A stretch of DNA of 64,000 nt from Henricia sp. BOLD:AAB3569 (lineage: Eukaryota; Echinodermata; Asteroidea; Spinulosida; Echinasteridae), in assembly GCA_037783545.1 (NCBI GenBank), contig JBBELK010000376.1:868001-932000 (forward strand). The letters run 5' to 3'. The notes beneath the pieces are model-generated. The model did not search any database. It worked only from the letters and a program-made list of their open reading frames with translations, and had not been told where the DNA came from. The translations under genes and the position numbers were made by a program. This document shows, one piece after another, positions 22,401-34,277 of the stretch (within the stretch, counting starts at the first letter, position 1; the number at the start of each line of letters is the position of its first letter).

Positions 22401-25400
22401 GGAGGGATGTACTCGCCATGTGACCAGCAAGAAGCCATTTCCCAACATGTGGCCGCTTAAACAGGTACATGAATTGGGTTTCATAGAGAAAACCTGAGGG
22501 AGTACATACAGGTACACCACTATTCATGATATAGTTCAGGGAAATAACTGACAAGTTGATCATGGCTTCAGATCTTGTGAGCAAAACTCAAAAAATAACA
22601 TGTGGACTGTAGTAACTTGACAATTCAACATGAAAGTACAATCTACCCATTCATGCCATTGGGGCCCGAATTTATGGAATCACCCATATAAAAAAGAATG
22701 ATGGTAAAGTAGCTTTCAGAAATTTCAGCTACATGTACACAAATGCATTTCAGAAAACCTTTCAATTCCATTAATCCTCTAGGATTTTTTTCAGTGCGTT
22801 ACACAACATACTGGCCAACGGCTTTACATCCCTTCCGAAGGATGGATCAATTAAGTTTAAGTGCAACACCCGAGTGTTGTGAGTCGACGACCCGAACCAT
22901 TTGACGATGGTACCCCATGTTTATTATAAAAAGATACAGTGTACACAATCTTGAAACGGGCTGAATACATGTACTTTAAACTGAATGACACCGTTTCATA
23001 GATTGTGTTTGTCTTTTTGAACAGCACTACCAGCAAGTGCATGGCGAAAGGAATTACTTCTGCAGTAAGTGCCGTTTCCCCTTCGCCTTCGACCTTCAGC
23101 GGCGTAAACACGAGACGACATGCGGAAGGATATTACAATGTTCCTGTGGTGTTCCCTTCACGACTCCCCAGGCTCTATCCATGCACGCCATGAGAAAGAA
23201 ACACCGCTTAGCTCCTCGTGCCACTGAACTTGATGAAACAGCTGAAAAGTAAAAATATCTTAACTGAGGTTTCGGTAGCACCGGTTAACTAATACAATGA
23301 CTTATAGTGATTTTTGTATAATTTCTAATGCGTACATGTAGTTGTCATTTACAAAGATCTCAAGCGTGTTTCGTTAACACTAACAGTAACGCATCTATAC
23401 TAAGAACGTAAAACAGAGAATGAAAGATAAAGATTTTTGGGTCGAGCTAAACATGGTCGTGATCACTACTGTACCGTACATGTTGAAACCTCACTAATAG
23501 TGAGGTTTCGGTCGCACACGGTTAGGCAAAACTACAACTTTTAGTGAATTTTGCTTCATCAGTATTCACGTACTTGTGGCGTTTACACAAAAATCCCAAG
23601 TGTAGTTTTTTTGCCTACACTGAGAGCAACACCTCTACACAGAGCCAAAAACAAACAGCGAAATGTGAAGATTTTGAGGTTTGGTTAGTTGTAGTCGTAC
23701 TTCACTAAACATGCACACCGAAACCTCACTAATATAATAATAATAATAAAATAATAAAGTTTATTTAACACATGCTTTACATATAAAATATCTCAAAGTG
23801 CGATACAACATTGAAAAACAAATCAAAATGATAATAAATACAAAATTGCACGGTCATTTCGAACATTTAAAAGTCAGTTAAAATATTCATTAAAAAGGAA
23901 GGTTTTAAGACGCCTTTTAAAACCCTCATATGATTCAGATTGCTACACCGATATTGGTAATCTATTCCACAGGCGTGGTGCACAAAATGAAAAGGCACGG
24001 TTAGCATAAAAACTGGCAACTCTTTCTACTGGTTGATAAAGTTGAATTTTGCCCTTTGACCTTGAACGTGACTCGAGATTAGTGCAACGTACGCTAATGA
24101 GTTCTTTCATGTAGGTCGGCGCTTTACCATTCAAAATTTTAAAGACCAAGCACAGAAGTTTAAATTCACACCTCTGCCTTATCGGTAACCAATGCAGTGC
24201 TCGCAATACAGATGTAATGTGATCAAATTCGGGCTGCAGAGTTTTGATTAAGTTGCAATTTTTTCTTATCGTGATCAGAAGTTCCAAGAAGTAAACTGTT
24301 GCAATAATCAAGTCGCCACGTGACAAATGCATGCACCAATTTTCAGTAGAGCCTTGGTCAAGCAAATGCCGAATTTTACAAATTTTCCATAAAGCATAAG
24401 ATGCCGACCTACATGAATATGCAACATGAGCTGACATTGTATTTGCCTCGTCAAGAGCCACACCCAAATCACGAATACAATCTGACAAAGAGACATCCAC
24501 ACCTCCCACCTGCACATCACGTGGGAGTGGCGGGGCAGCCGGGCCAAACTTCGATGAAAACTTAATCACTTCAGTCTTTCCTTCATTCAGTACAAGCTTG
24601 TTGTCTTGCATCCAAAGACGAATGTCTTCAATACAATCTTCAATCTGACCCAATGGCGCCCCGTCACGACCACATGTGACGTACATCATGTATTCCAGTG
24701 CATGATCATTAATTATATCGGCTATTGGGAGTACATGTAGTGTAAAGACTAAACAAAACTGGCCCAAGGACAGAGCCTTGTGGGACCCCATATTCCAATG
24801 GTACTATATTGTAATAATGACAACTAATAGACTTTAAAAATAAGAATTATACTCTAGAAACAAAACAAATTGTGGTAAACAAGTGCAACTAGTACATTAT
24901 TGTTATACAATGTATATTGAATGACAAATATGACCCATGGAAAAATATTGGATAGGCCACTGGGCACCCCACTAAATAGCAGTGCCCCCCCCCCCCACCC
25001 CCCCACCCCCTGTGCACCCCAACCCCAATAAAAAAAACCTAGCTACGCCGCTGAAATCAAGGGGGAACTTTTATAAAAGCAGTCTGAGAGTTTGTGCAGT
25101 ACTTTTCAAGTTCCAGATGCACTAAAAATGGAGTAGTTTCAATTCAATTAAATAAACTAATATTCGAATATTTGATGGATGATCGAATATTCAAATATTT
25201 GATTCATTTGGCACAGGCCTAAAGCAATGTACATTTTTATGGCCAGCAAGTAACAATCTGTCTCTTTTATGAATGTAAATACATGTATTAACCATTGTTT
25301 GAATCCCAAATGATGTTGTTTCCCTGGCTTTTTCTTTGAACACTGCAGGCAAACACTACCCAAACAGAAAGAGATAAGTGCACCGTCGTCGCGCAAAACA

Positions 25401-27080
25401 AAGACGACACCGGAGAATAGGAACCCTCTCTCCGTGCCTGTGAACAGGATCTTAACCATTCCCATTCCTTCCACCAATGCAAGCAGTGTCCCTCAGCTGC
25501 TTGTGATGCCAAAGCCTGTTCAAGTGACAAGCATAAATTCATCGGTTAGCAGCAGATTGCTGCCCAAGAACCGATCGAAGACGGAACGCTTTCTCTTGCC
25601 CAAGCCAAGCATGCTCAGTGTGGGAAGAGCGGCCGCTTTGCATCCGACGACGAGTCAGCTTGTCACAATCAACAACGGGGTGGTTAAGAGCTTTCCAGTA
25701 AGTACTACACCTCAGCGGCAGTCCTTAAGAAAACAAAAGGTTGCCAGGTCTTCTCGTAAGTTTAAGAACATTGGATGCGGTGGTGATAAGCAACACAGTT
25801 ATTCACAGGGATCTATGGGTCTAGGATTTGTACTCGGTGACTTTAACGATCAGCTGAGTAATAGCACCAACTGCCATACACAAACGGTTGTGGAGCAGAA
25901 TTCAGCTCACACTCAAACATCAAGTGATATTCTGCGGGAAGCCTTTATGTCTGCACAAATTAACACCCCAACTGGGAAAGAGCAGCAGCTTCAGGGATTT
26001 GAATCGCTACAGCAACAGCAAATTCAGCACCAATTGCCAGAGAGCATGCCATCATTTAACAGACATACTCAAACAATTCCGGCTTCCTATCAAGCAGCAC
26101 TGGACTGCCAGTCAAACCGACCACACGACATCAACCCGCTTACAGTACAAGACCAATCTCGGGTTATCGGCACTAATCCAACGTCCACTTGTGACGTTCA
26201 GACAGACAGCTGGTTGTCATCTCTAGTAGAAGTCAACGACCAAGGTACTGTCACCGATACAGCCGGAGTTCCCTGCCAGACTGAACTCGGTCTTCTAGAT
26301 TTCCTTGAGTTAAGCCACTCAGAAACACAGACGGTAATTAGTCATACAGCTCTACAAGAAGCTACAGCAACTGAAAGCATTTCCACACAAACCTCTAGGT
26401 ATCTTGTCAACAACACTCAGACAGATACCAGCATGCAGACGACCTTGTCGCAAATCCGAGATCCTAACTTGGAGAGGATCACTCCACAGAGCACCATGCA
26501 GACCCAAACAGACTTCTACCGTGCTTATTTAACCAATCTTGCAGAGCTAGACAAGTCACAGAGCCAACAGGCTGCTGGAATTAATCTTCCTGAGGACATC
26601 TCATCCACTTGTCAGCAAACTCAGACCTTAGCACCAACCTCCTCAACGATACCCCAAACTGATCATCAACAGACCCAGACATCGGTCCCAACCTTTAACC
26701 TCAGTAGCAGTGACTTCCTGTACCTTGATATGTACACCCAGACAATGCAGCATGGGAATACAAATAGAAACTTGTCTTTAAAAACTCGGACGGAATCTTT
26801 CCTGGACTACAGCTTGTCCAGCATGCAGACCCAAACCATGGCAGACTTTGACCTGGATGCATTTGACAACCAATCCGCATCTGTACAGACAGATGCTCAG
26901 TTTATGAATAACCAGGATTGTCAATTGGCCAATAGGGCACAGGTTCAAACTCAAACAAACAGTAGTTGGATTGGAGGGGGAGACACATCAGCTAGACATG
27001 TCCAGACTGAAGCAGGGGAATTGTATGGTTTACAGTTGGGCTCTTCCGCTCTCACTGACAGTCACACACAAACAGGGTAA
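19445..27080 (+). CDS. ATMIN: ATMIN/ASCIZ-like zinc-finger protein (4 exons)
   Basis: Coding exons by splice sites and phase: 19445-19597, 22321-22464, 23025-23248 and 25349-27080, giving 750 codons. All junctions keep frame (0, 0, then split after AA of a Lys codon). Four zinc fingers occupy residues 24-159: C24/C29/H42/H47; C76/C81/H100/H105 (cut by intron 2); C112/C115/H128/C132; C138/C140/H153/H159. The last exon encodes a Ser/Thr/Gln-rich disordered tail with about 13 TQT motifs plus further VQT motifs, such as HTQT, MQTQT and QQTQT. In vertebrate ATMIN, TQT motifs bind dynein light chain LC8 (DYNLL1), and the protein activates the DYNLL1 gene and works with ATM kinase. Same architecture and similar length (human about 820). 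The stop codon overlaps a GGTAAG donor-like site, so a further 3' exon cannot be excluded. Confidence 0.9.
20398..20537. repeat. 15-bp minisatellite in ATMIN intron 1
   Basis: About eight units of CTCTGCACCTCCTCC with CTCCCTACCTCCTCC variants. A pyrimidine-rich tandem array. Confidence 0.9.
20668..20809. mobile_element. Palindromic MITE, copy 1
   Basis: A 142-bp near-perfect palindrome. It starts TTTAAAGGCACAGGCTCATT and ends GACGAGCCTGTACCTTTAA. The core stem GTGCCACGAAATACGCAGCT pairs across a short ATGCCTTTGCTAT loop. Copy 2 is at 37990-38118. Inserted in intron 1. Confidence 0.9.
21365..22272. mobile_element. Mutator-like TIR element, copy 2 (intron 1)
   Basis: A diverged, inverted-orientation relative of 9483-10364. 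It starts TCTGGGCCCAAGACCATGG and ends CCATGGTCTTAATTGGGTCA. The interior matches through CAGGGTTTTATGATGGCATA, TTTGCAAACATGTTTGTAAA and AAGCCGCCTTATATTTTTCA. A LINE tail interrupts it at about 21998-22190. Its right end lies about 50 bp before exon 2. Confidence 0.8.
21998..22190 (-). mobile_element. LINE 3' end inserted in the Mutator-like copy
   Basis: It interrupts the conserved GTTAGTGCT|GCAAGAGG motif of the host element. On the minus strand it ends GTATCCCGGAAAATGAAAT followed by AATAAATATAATAAAATAAA, a poly-AT-rich LINE tail. It encodes a short LINE C-terminus-like CDLYPGK peptide. Confidence 0.65.
23261..23731. mobile_element. Two adjacent small MITEs (TGAGGTTTCGGT ends)
   Basis: Two head-to-tail elements of about 235 bp each in intron 3, right after exon 3: 23261-23496 and 23498-23731. 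The ends are T(A)AGTGAGGTTTCGGT and ACCGAAACCTCACTA (GAAACCTCACTA in the first). They share TA-type boundaries and related interiors (AGAACGTAAAACAGAGAATG versus CAGAGCCAAAAACAAACAGC). Probably a tandem insertion of one non-autonomous family. Confidence 0.75.
23735..24791 (-). pseudogene. 5'-truncated LINE reverse transcriptase (intron 3)
   Basis: Antisense to the ATMIN-like gene. The minus-strand frame of 282 codons (24791-23943) covers the RT palm end, thumb and C-terminus of a CR1/L2-like LINE. It has [67 protein letters not shown] and the terminal RLWNRLP. The tail is (TTA)n-like at 23735-23757. The YADD catalytic box that should follow MMY is absent: the sequence goes straight from MMY to VTCGRDG. 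That suggests an in-frame deletion of about seven codons. Otherwise the reading frame is open. Confidence 0.85.
24985..25022. repeat. C-rich simple repeat
   Basis: Poly-C interrupted by A in intron 3, followed by AACCCCAATAAAAAAAACC. Confidence 0.9.
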
Positions 27081-27239
27081 GGCTGAATTCACACTAAGCC
27101 TTTTTGCGTGCAAATTTGGCGTGTGTCACTTCGAGAAAAAAGTGGTATCCATGGACGGAATTTCGAGTGAAACAATGCACTGAAAATCACACAAATACAA
27201 AAACTTTTTGTCCAAGTCGATTCTGTAATTTTTAGTTCC

Positions 27240-27510
27240 TCATTTTACTCCAAATTGACTCACAACACACGGGTGAAAACTTGGGGTTGCAGGTTCGATA
27301 CCCGGCCATGGTACCTGTGGCCTTGAGCAAGGTACTTGCTCTATCCCTTGGAAGAGAGTTAAAGCCGTTGGTCCAGTGTGTTGTGTAACGCACTTCAAAG
27401 ATCCCAGAGCATTCCTTTGTGAAGAGTACATGTAAAGAGATTCCCTGGTGTCTCTGGCCGTCAGCTGCCAATGGCGCCACCCACCTATGTATCTCAATGT
27501 TTAGGTGGAA
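27240..27510 (+). mobile_element. tRNA-derived SINE, 5' part worn
   Basis: Contains a consensus RNA polymerase III B box, GGTTCGATACC (27292-27302). It continues with CCTGTGGCCTTGAGCAAGGT, a motif common after the tRNA head of animal SINEs, and CACCTATGTATCTCAATGTTTAG as at 12395-12420. No good A box is seen upstream. It lies about 160 bp after the ATMIN-like stop. The antisense 134- and 85-codon frames here are shadows of the SINE. Confidence 0.6.
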
Positions 27511-28320
27511 GACACTTGTAAGCTTCATCCAATTCAGTCTACGGGCTGCGAATTGAAGTTCATTAAACCAAACAAATACAAATTTAAAATAAAAGAAAAT
27601 TGCATCTGCCTTGATTTTAAAAGCCATGTGTATCAAGTTTAAGCGTGGACATTTTCAGTGTGAAGGGTAGCCTAATGAATCATGACGTTTTCACCAAGAT
27701 GGGTGTCAGAATAACGTTTTTTTATTTATTTTAGTTGCAGATTATAAAAAGAAAATTAAAACTTTCAATGTCAAAGTTACATGTAAGCTTTTTTTCTTTA
27801 AAACGTGGGGGTTTGTTTATCTTGTACGGTACATTAAAATACATTTTGTGGAAAATTACCCAATAAGGTGTACAGCTTTCCCCATTATTGTTAAACTGCA
27901 ATTTTGCCTTTAATAATTTCCACTGTTTTATTTAAGAATTTGAAGTAAAATAACTTATTGTACGAGTTTATTTGGTAATGGGGTACTCAGGAAACAATTG
28001 GTACATGTACATGTATAACAATCTAGATATTAAAGAGTTGATACAAAACAATTTGGTGGCTAGATGACTTCACATGACCTGGGCAATGTAATGTGACAAC
28101 AGTCATCCAATATTGATGATAGCCATGTTCTGATTGGCTGCCTAAGATGGCATAATCAATGCATCCTCCATGTCCCAAAGGACTCACCAGCGACTTTAAT
28201 TTTGTGGCCACTGATAGTAAACTTTGGAAATGAAGTCGAGTGAAAATGAATTAGTAAATTCTTCAAACAATGTTTTGATTGGAAAAAAAAGTAATAATTG
28301 CGTCGGTCCATTAGATGTTA
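27511..28320. other. Intergenic, no gene seen
   Basis: AT-rich. No motif recognised. Confidence 0.45.
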
Positions 28321-28385
28321 AATGCATATATAATATTTAGATTACAGAGGTTGTTCACTGTTCTTGAATTTGTTCTTGTACATGT

Positions 28386-28975
28386 ATATGGGTCATTCCA
28401 TGAAGTTGAGGAACACGGTTTCCGTGTTGCATCCACAACCATTTTACTCTTTTTTTTTGCCCTTGATAACCCTATGAATCAATATTATTCAGAAATTCAA
28501 GCTGTTTGATGAGAGAAATTTAAAACATTCATTACTTGTAACAAAATCCTCATGGATTTAAATTTATATGTCAACTAAATAGAATTTTGTTCAAATGCAG
28601 GTGTGACATTTGGTGCTTTTTAGCAGATTTTCTTTTAAATCCTTCAAATTCAAATTAAAAAGGATTGTTTAGTCTGAGAACTGTGTTTTAATTTCATATT
28701 CAACATGAAAACATTTGTAGTTGGAGTGAAAGCAGTTGAACTCTATTGGTTTCCAAGTTACATCCACAACCATCACTTTGTTAAATAATTCAAAATGGTG
28801 GCACTTTGTCAACACTGAAGACTCAAAAATTACCCTCAAACAGTGTACAAATGTAAGCCACCACATCATGCAACATCGTTATACAAATGATGATTCATTG
28901 CTCCCTTATTGACCATTTTTGTGAAGTTAAAGAAATGTCACACTTTGTTACTGAACTTCATGGAATGACCCATAT
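28386..28975. mobile_element. TIR element (GGGTCATTCCATG ends), copy 1
   Basis: About 590 bp between ATATGGGTCATTCCATGAAG and its complement CTTCATGGAATGACCCATAT. Inside are CACGGTTTCCGTGTT and GTCACACTTTGTTACTGAAC. Non-coding. A shorter copy lies at 59717-60199. Confidence 0.8.
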
Positions 28976-29424
28976 GTAGTTTATTTATTGAGTTTATTTG
29001 TGACATCAGTTGGATAAAATGTACTTTATAATATAGAAGAGCAGGAATATGGTTGTGATTTTCTTTCACGCAAAACAATTCTCGAGAAGGTAGGCTAGGG
29101 TTGTGTAAATGTCTAAATGATTCATTTTAAATGCTTCAATTATTGCCACTAGAAAAGTGTCACGATGCGTTTCAAAAACCGCACTTTTGCTTGCGATTTA
29201 TCCACTTAAAACGGACAATTTGAAATAAACAGCGGTATAAGTCGCCGGAGGGATATGTGGACTATCGAAAAGGGTGCAAATGCTGGATTTTACGTCAAGG
29301 GGGATTCTATACCTCTTTGATAATTTAAATGTTGAATTATGGAGGGAAGGTTTGGCAGATCGCCTCAAGAAGCCAACCTTTTGAGACATTTTGTTGGTTA
29401 AGTAATTAGTATGATCTGCCCAAG

Positions 29425-29715
29425 AAATGTGTTTATTACTCCAAGGTACTAGTACGATTGAACTCTCTCGATGGATTTAGGGCCTATCATTCAACATCAG
29501 ATCAACACTGTCAAAGGCGAGTAAACGATGACGGGTTCCAAAAAACATAAATTTTGTCTAATCAGGGTGCAGGATGGGAGACTGTTACTACATGTATATA
29601 CAGTAACGAGAAGTGGTCCCAAAATTTATCCTTGTGGAACTCCAATACTCACGTATTCTAAATTATTTGACTCACTTTACTGGTGACTTGTTTTCGTTCC
29701 GCAAGGTAGTATTCA
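29425..29715 (-). pseudogene. LINE reverse transcriptase, 3' part (copy 1)
   Basis: On the minus strand, degenerate but recognisable RT pieces: YLAERKQ, then IGVPQG-type and LGP-type residues (about 29610-29690), and TKFMFFGTRHRLLAFDS (about 29500-29560). The YADD region between them is missing. It continues at 32836-33670 after a 3.1-kb insertion; copy 2 shows the uninterrupted arrangement. Confidence 0.65.
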
Positions 29716-29723
29716 AATAGACT

Positions 29724-30303
29724 TAAAGGGCCCCTTATTTAGGATTTTTATCAATGAAATCTATGCTTTAAAACCACTTTACTCAGTTAAAGTCATAAAA
29801 ATCCTATTTGGAGCTTGCTTTGGGGGTTAAAACAAAGGTTTTTAGTTTTTATGCTAATGAAAATATGCATATTCGTGACAAAGGTCACGACGTCACAAGA
29901 GGCAAACACAGGAAAATCACATTGAACTGTGCACAAAAGATTCCACTTTTTTTTTTCCTGAAACTTTTGTAATCCATGGCTGTTTGAGTTTGTTTTACAT
30001 GTTGCCTGCTGCATGTAAGCCATGACAAAACTGGGGGTAGAAACTGCAGCAATTTGCCACAAGTCCAACTTGAAGTCTTATGTTTTTTCTTAACTTTTCC
30101 CTTCTGTCTTCCTTATGTGATGCACTCAAAACAGCGCCCTCTGTCTGTGATTTATTGCAATGAAATCTTCAAAGTTGAAAAAGGCCACCTTTTATTGATT
30201 TTACATCCAAACGAACAATAGTATGTCTTGCAGAACAAGTAATCCGTCATTATGAAGCAAAGCTTAGGCACAAAGTTGTATAGGATGTCACAGGCCCTTT
30301 AAA
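29724..30303. mobile_element. MITE-like element (AAAGGGCC ends)
   Basis: CTTAAAGGGCCCCTTATTTA at the left and CACAGGCCCTTTAAAG at the right form short inverted ends around about 580 non-coding bp. It lies inside the 3.1-kb segment unique to copy 1. Confidence 0.55.
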
Positions 30304-31121
30304 GGGACACACCGGCTCTGTTGGGCTATTTTGGGCTCGAAATAGACCCATACATTATTCTGAAGCGCTTCCCAGAGTAAATTAGATATAGCGTGAAAAG
30401 ACGCCGTCAAATTTTGCCGTTTTTTAGCAATTTTCAAAAATTCAAGGTCACGTGACTATTCGGAACCAGATTCTGGTTCCGAAAAGTCACATGGTCTTGC
30501 GAGTTAGTTTTGTGTCCAGCCGCATGGATGTTTTCTAGGCTGCAGAACTGCATCAAATTCAACTCTGATTTACCCCTAATATTTATAAGATATTGACAAA
30601 AGAGAGACTATTTATACAGGTATGAAACAAAGTTGAACATATGTATGAAAACTCGAACATAAATGTTTGTTTCGAGAGTCCGGAGAACGGGAGCGAGCGC
30701 GTGCTACGGCAGGCTACCGTGGAGTGTAGGATATTTGCCCCGCGCAGCACGGCAAATAGCATGAGTCCACAAACGGCCGGGTGTGTTGCTCAGGTATACG
30801 TTTGTGAAGACAACTTAAACATGATGCCAACTCCCGGCAAAAGAAAACGGAAATTCCTATTCGGTCGTCTGGGCTTGTCCAGTGAAATCGTGAGCAGAAC
30901 ATTTGAGATATCCTGAGTAGGAGAAGAGCGAATCGTTTGTAGTTGCAACGGCTGGTAAAGCGTATAACCCGTCTTTTTACCGTTTTTGTTAATTTTGCAC
31001 TTCTTTAGTAAATTACGGGATATTTTGATGATATCTTTTCACAACGACCATCAAAAAAGTATTGTAAATGCTGCTACATCTCTATATCATGTAAACAGTA
31101 GGCCGGTGTGTTCCTTCAAGG
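30299..31121. mobile_element. MITE family B, copy 3
   Basis: Inverted orientation relative to 6506-7310. It starts TTTAAAGGGACACACCGGCT and ends AGGCCGGTGTGTTCCTTCAA. It contains the 39-bp palindrome at 30452-30490. The 91-codon frame inside is a shadow. Confidence 0.8.
30452..30490. repeat. 39-bp palindrome in MITE B, copy 3
   Basis: GTGACTATTCGGAACCAGA and its complement with one mismatch. Same position in the element as in the other copies. Confidence 0.85.
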
Positions 31122-31214
31122 TCAAGTCTCTATAGACAGTCGTATTTGATCCGTCTGACGCCTATAATCTCCACACGCAACAGTCGTTGTTATGAATAGT
31201 ACCTGTCTAGAGAC
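31122..31214. repeat. Short inverted repeat
   Basis: TCAAGTCTCTATAGACAG and CTGTCTAGAGACTTGA bound 93 bp directly after MITE B copy 3. A related pair (AAGTCCGTAACTAGA and TCTAGTTACAGACTTG) occurs at 32728-32827. Confidence 0.5.
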
Positions 31215-32835
31215 TTGATAAACCGGTATTCGCGCCAATATTAATGCTTCATCGCGCGTGATATATAATCACGCTGTTGCCATAGAACCAGCCAATAACA
31301 TTTCGTCCATCGTGCCGTGGTAACGTCCACTTCTACCAGAGGGGATGTAATGTTATCTGATTCGGTTAATGCGTGTTTTAAAATTTCAATATTGTTATTT
31401 AGAGAAACTGTGTTAAGCGTTTAGTGAAATGTAGTATGTTAAGTTACAGTCCAGAGCATTTATGATGTACAAATAAATGTACAACAATATTCATAAAAAA
31501 ATATCTCCCCTATAATGATTATAGGAGATCTTGTATCAGCTTCTTTTGATGAATGTGTTCTAACAGTATATTCAAGTATTAACTCGGTATTAGTCCCTTA
31601 GTTTAGATGTGATTGCGCCAATTACTTGTGTCAAGGGCTAAATACATTTTCACACAACAGACAAGTTGCAACAGATACCAAAAACACTTTTGTTGCAAAA
31701 ATTCATCAAGCGGTTCCTATTATATGCTTGTTAAAATGTGTCACATTTACGTGCGGAATCGTCAACAAAAATGAATAGACAACAACTTCAAAAATTGTGA
31801 TGTGATGCAAAGTGCCCTCCTTGGCACGAAGCACGTTATTTTTTATTGGTTAGAAAGCGTATCTTGTCCATCAAGAGCAGACTGTAAACAGGTCGCCATC
31901 AACTGACAATAAACAGCGGTGCCAAGTATAAGTAGAGCATGATGAGGGCACTATAGGCGCGGGCTTTGTTATGCCTATAGTCATGCCTGCATTGGTGTCT
32001 TCAATAAGACTAGGTAGTTGACGGCGCCCGCCAATTGCCGATTTTTGTGATATTTTAGGGCGGAAAATCTCACCACTGCATGGGTTGATTTGCGTGATAT
32101 TTGGCACAAATACAAAGAAAACCTGCCCCAATAGGCCTGTACCAAAAATAAATGAGCCTGGCAGATTAAACAACAGAAACTAAAGGCAGCATGATTTACA
32201 GTGCAATTTCACGCAGCGGTCCATCAAGCTTGCAAACTTCGGTTACGGATTTGACCAATATAAAAAAATACTTAATAATATTAATAGTGTCACGACTGCG
32301 TGGCTGATGATGATGAGTCCCTAGGTTTGGCTTCGACGAGCCCGACAACCCCATTCTTTGGCGCCCATGCTCGACAACACTGTTCAAAATTTCAGCTCTA
32401 TATCTTTCTCCATAACCACGATCTGACAATCATGCAATCATCAGCGTCTGCGATTATATTTTAAACAAAACCATCGATAATCGCAAATTCGCATAAACTG
32501 ATCAAGTCGAATAGGCTTAGGCCTATATGTACATGTAGCCTATAGCCTAAACAAATTTGCACTTCAAGCTTGCTGCATGCGTTTGATGGAGATGAAACCC
32601 AATTCAAAATTCACAAAAACACATCCTTTTAGAGGAGTAACATGAATATTAATATCGTCCTGCGTTTCGACCAATCAGCTCTCTACGTCCAATTCTGGTA
32701 GCAATCTACAAAACGGAAATCAGGTTTCTCAAGTCCGTAACTAGAGGTCGATTAGACTTGTTCCCAGTCCATTCACGACTACGCTGCTGCCGTTTACGAA
32801 ACAACCGGTCTAGTTACAGACTTGACATCAAGTCT
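31215..32835. other. Copy-1-specific DNA, no gene seen
   Basis: Rest of the 3.1-kb segment that interrupts the LINE. Minus-strand frames at 31871-32429 have no motifs that I recognise. Confidence 0.4.
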
Positions 32836-33670
32836 AGGGTTGAAACCACTTCAGTTCAAGTCCTTGGACACTACTACTTGGAAAGACGAATATTATGGCC
32901 TATGGTTAACAGTGTCGAAGGCTGTTAAGGTCAAGAAAAATGGTACCAGTGACCCTTCCTGTATCCATATTACTTAGAATGTGATCAGTGACATCAATGA
33001 ATAAGGCCTGATTTCTCAGTGGCAAAGAAATCATTCTTGGAAAGATGAAAGCGTCATTGGTCATTATGGTTCGTTCCAAAGGTTTAGAAACTATAGTGGG
33101 AGAACCGAAATTGGTCGATACTTACAATACTCTCTATCCCCACCTTTAAAAATAGGAGTGACTTTGGTGGCTGTTTTCTATGCCTTGGTATGGGCACATA
33201 ACCTATTGTTAAAAAAGACATGTTTATGAGATGCGCTAATGAGTGACTAATTGCGGCAAAGCAGCTTTTAAGAGTTTCGATGTAATACCGCCAATTCCTT
33301 TGGCCAAACATATCCTTCATTTTCTTAATTTGTTTTTCGATGTGTGGGCCGAAATAGGAAAAGATTGAAAGCAACATGCACTTTCGTCATTAGAAAACAT
33401 ATCTACAGTTATTGTGTCGTCTTTAAACGATGATGCCAAGTCGTTCCCAATATTGACAAAATAATGATTAAAATCATTAGCCATTTTTTGTTTAACATTC
33501 GCATTCGCGGGCAGGGTGGTGGATGTCCTAATAGAGCTTGCCTCTTTAGCCAATAACACACATCTGTTTTGAGTTTCCCTGAGTAGCAGCAATCGTAGTA
33601 TTATACATGCATCTACGTTTAAGATTCTTAATAAGGTTGTTTACCTGGCTGCGTATATACATGCACTGCG
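32836..33670 (-). pseudogene. LINE reverse transcriptase, 5' part (copy 1)
   Basis: Read from 33670 downwards: RSQVNNLIKNLKRR, SSIRTSTTLP, NDFNHYFVNIGNDLASSF, SHSLAHLINMSFLT, a frame-shifted FKGGDRE-PISVLP stretch (about 33090-33180), then IDVTDHILSNMDTGRVTGTI and the AFDTVNH box (about 32905-32960). These are typical of CR1/Jockey-group RTs. Several frameshifts are present. The 5' end abuts Ty3-like coding sequence on the plus strand at about 33670. Confidence 0.75.
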
Positions 33671-34140
33671 TTGAAGTGATGGTGGCAGACATATTCAATG
33701 ATGGAATTTTTGGAATGGATTTCCTGCTAAAAACTGAAGGAAGTCTAGACCTGAAACAGTCGCACTTGAAAATTAGAGGAGGGCAAATTCCTTGCGTTGG
33801 TTGCAAGCGATGAGAACACTGAACTACAAGAAATATCTGGAACGTCCTCTAAGTTTAAAACGTATTCGTCTCAGTGGGCACAATTAAAAATCAGAGATGG
33901 AATGCTCTGCAGAAAGAGGGAATGCTGGCATGCATGCATAATTCAGAGCCAAACACTCGGAAAGGGACACTTGGCAAGTTTGCAGTAGTGTATGCAGACA
34001 GGCTTAAACAATGCATTTGAGGGCCCACCTTTAAAAGAGAAGGCTAAGAAAAACAAGCAATGGTTATAGATAAGCCATTGAGGAAAAACCCATTGAGGGA
34101 AAGAAAGGTGCCCCAAAGATACACATGTGGGTAAAGTAGT
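33671..34140 (+). pseudogene. Ty3/gypsy pol fragment (copy 1)
   Basis: The plus-strand frame gives the end of a retropepsin-like domain (VEVMVADIFNDGIFGMDFLL, then LKIRGGQIPC). It then passes directly to sequence resembling the region before a Ty3 integrase (WAQLKIRDGMLCRKRE). RT, RNase H and most of the integrase are missing. A pol C-terminus-like PLRERKVPQRYTCG follows at about 34090-34130. Copy 1 has a one-base frameshift at about 33805 relative to copy 2. Possible LTR sequence begins TGACGTCACC near 34280. Confidence 0.6.
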
Positions 34141-34277
34141 AGCTCAGATGAAGTAGAAGATGACGCACAGACAGAGAAGTTCGGGGAGATCAACCTTGGC
34201 TGCTTAAGAACCTGAGAAATATCTGGGAAACTTGCAAACCGACGACGTATGATACCAGAGGACACGTGAAGAAGACT

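Noticed and set aside
27232..27636. 134-codon minus frame after the ATMIN-like gene
   Set aside because: It is antisense to a SINE with a B box and shows no protein motif.
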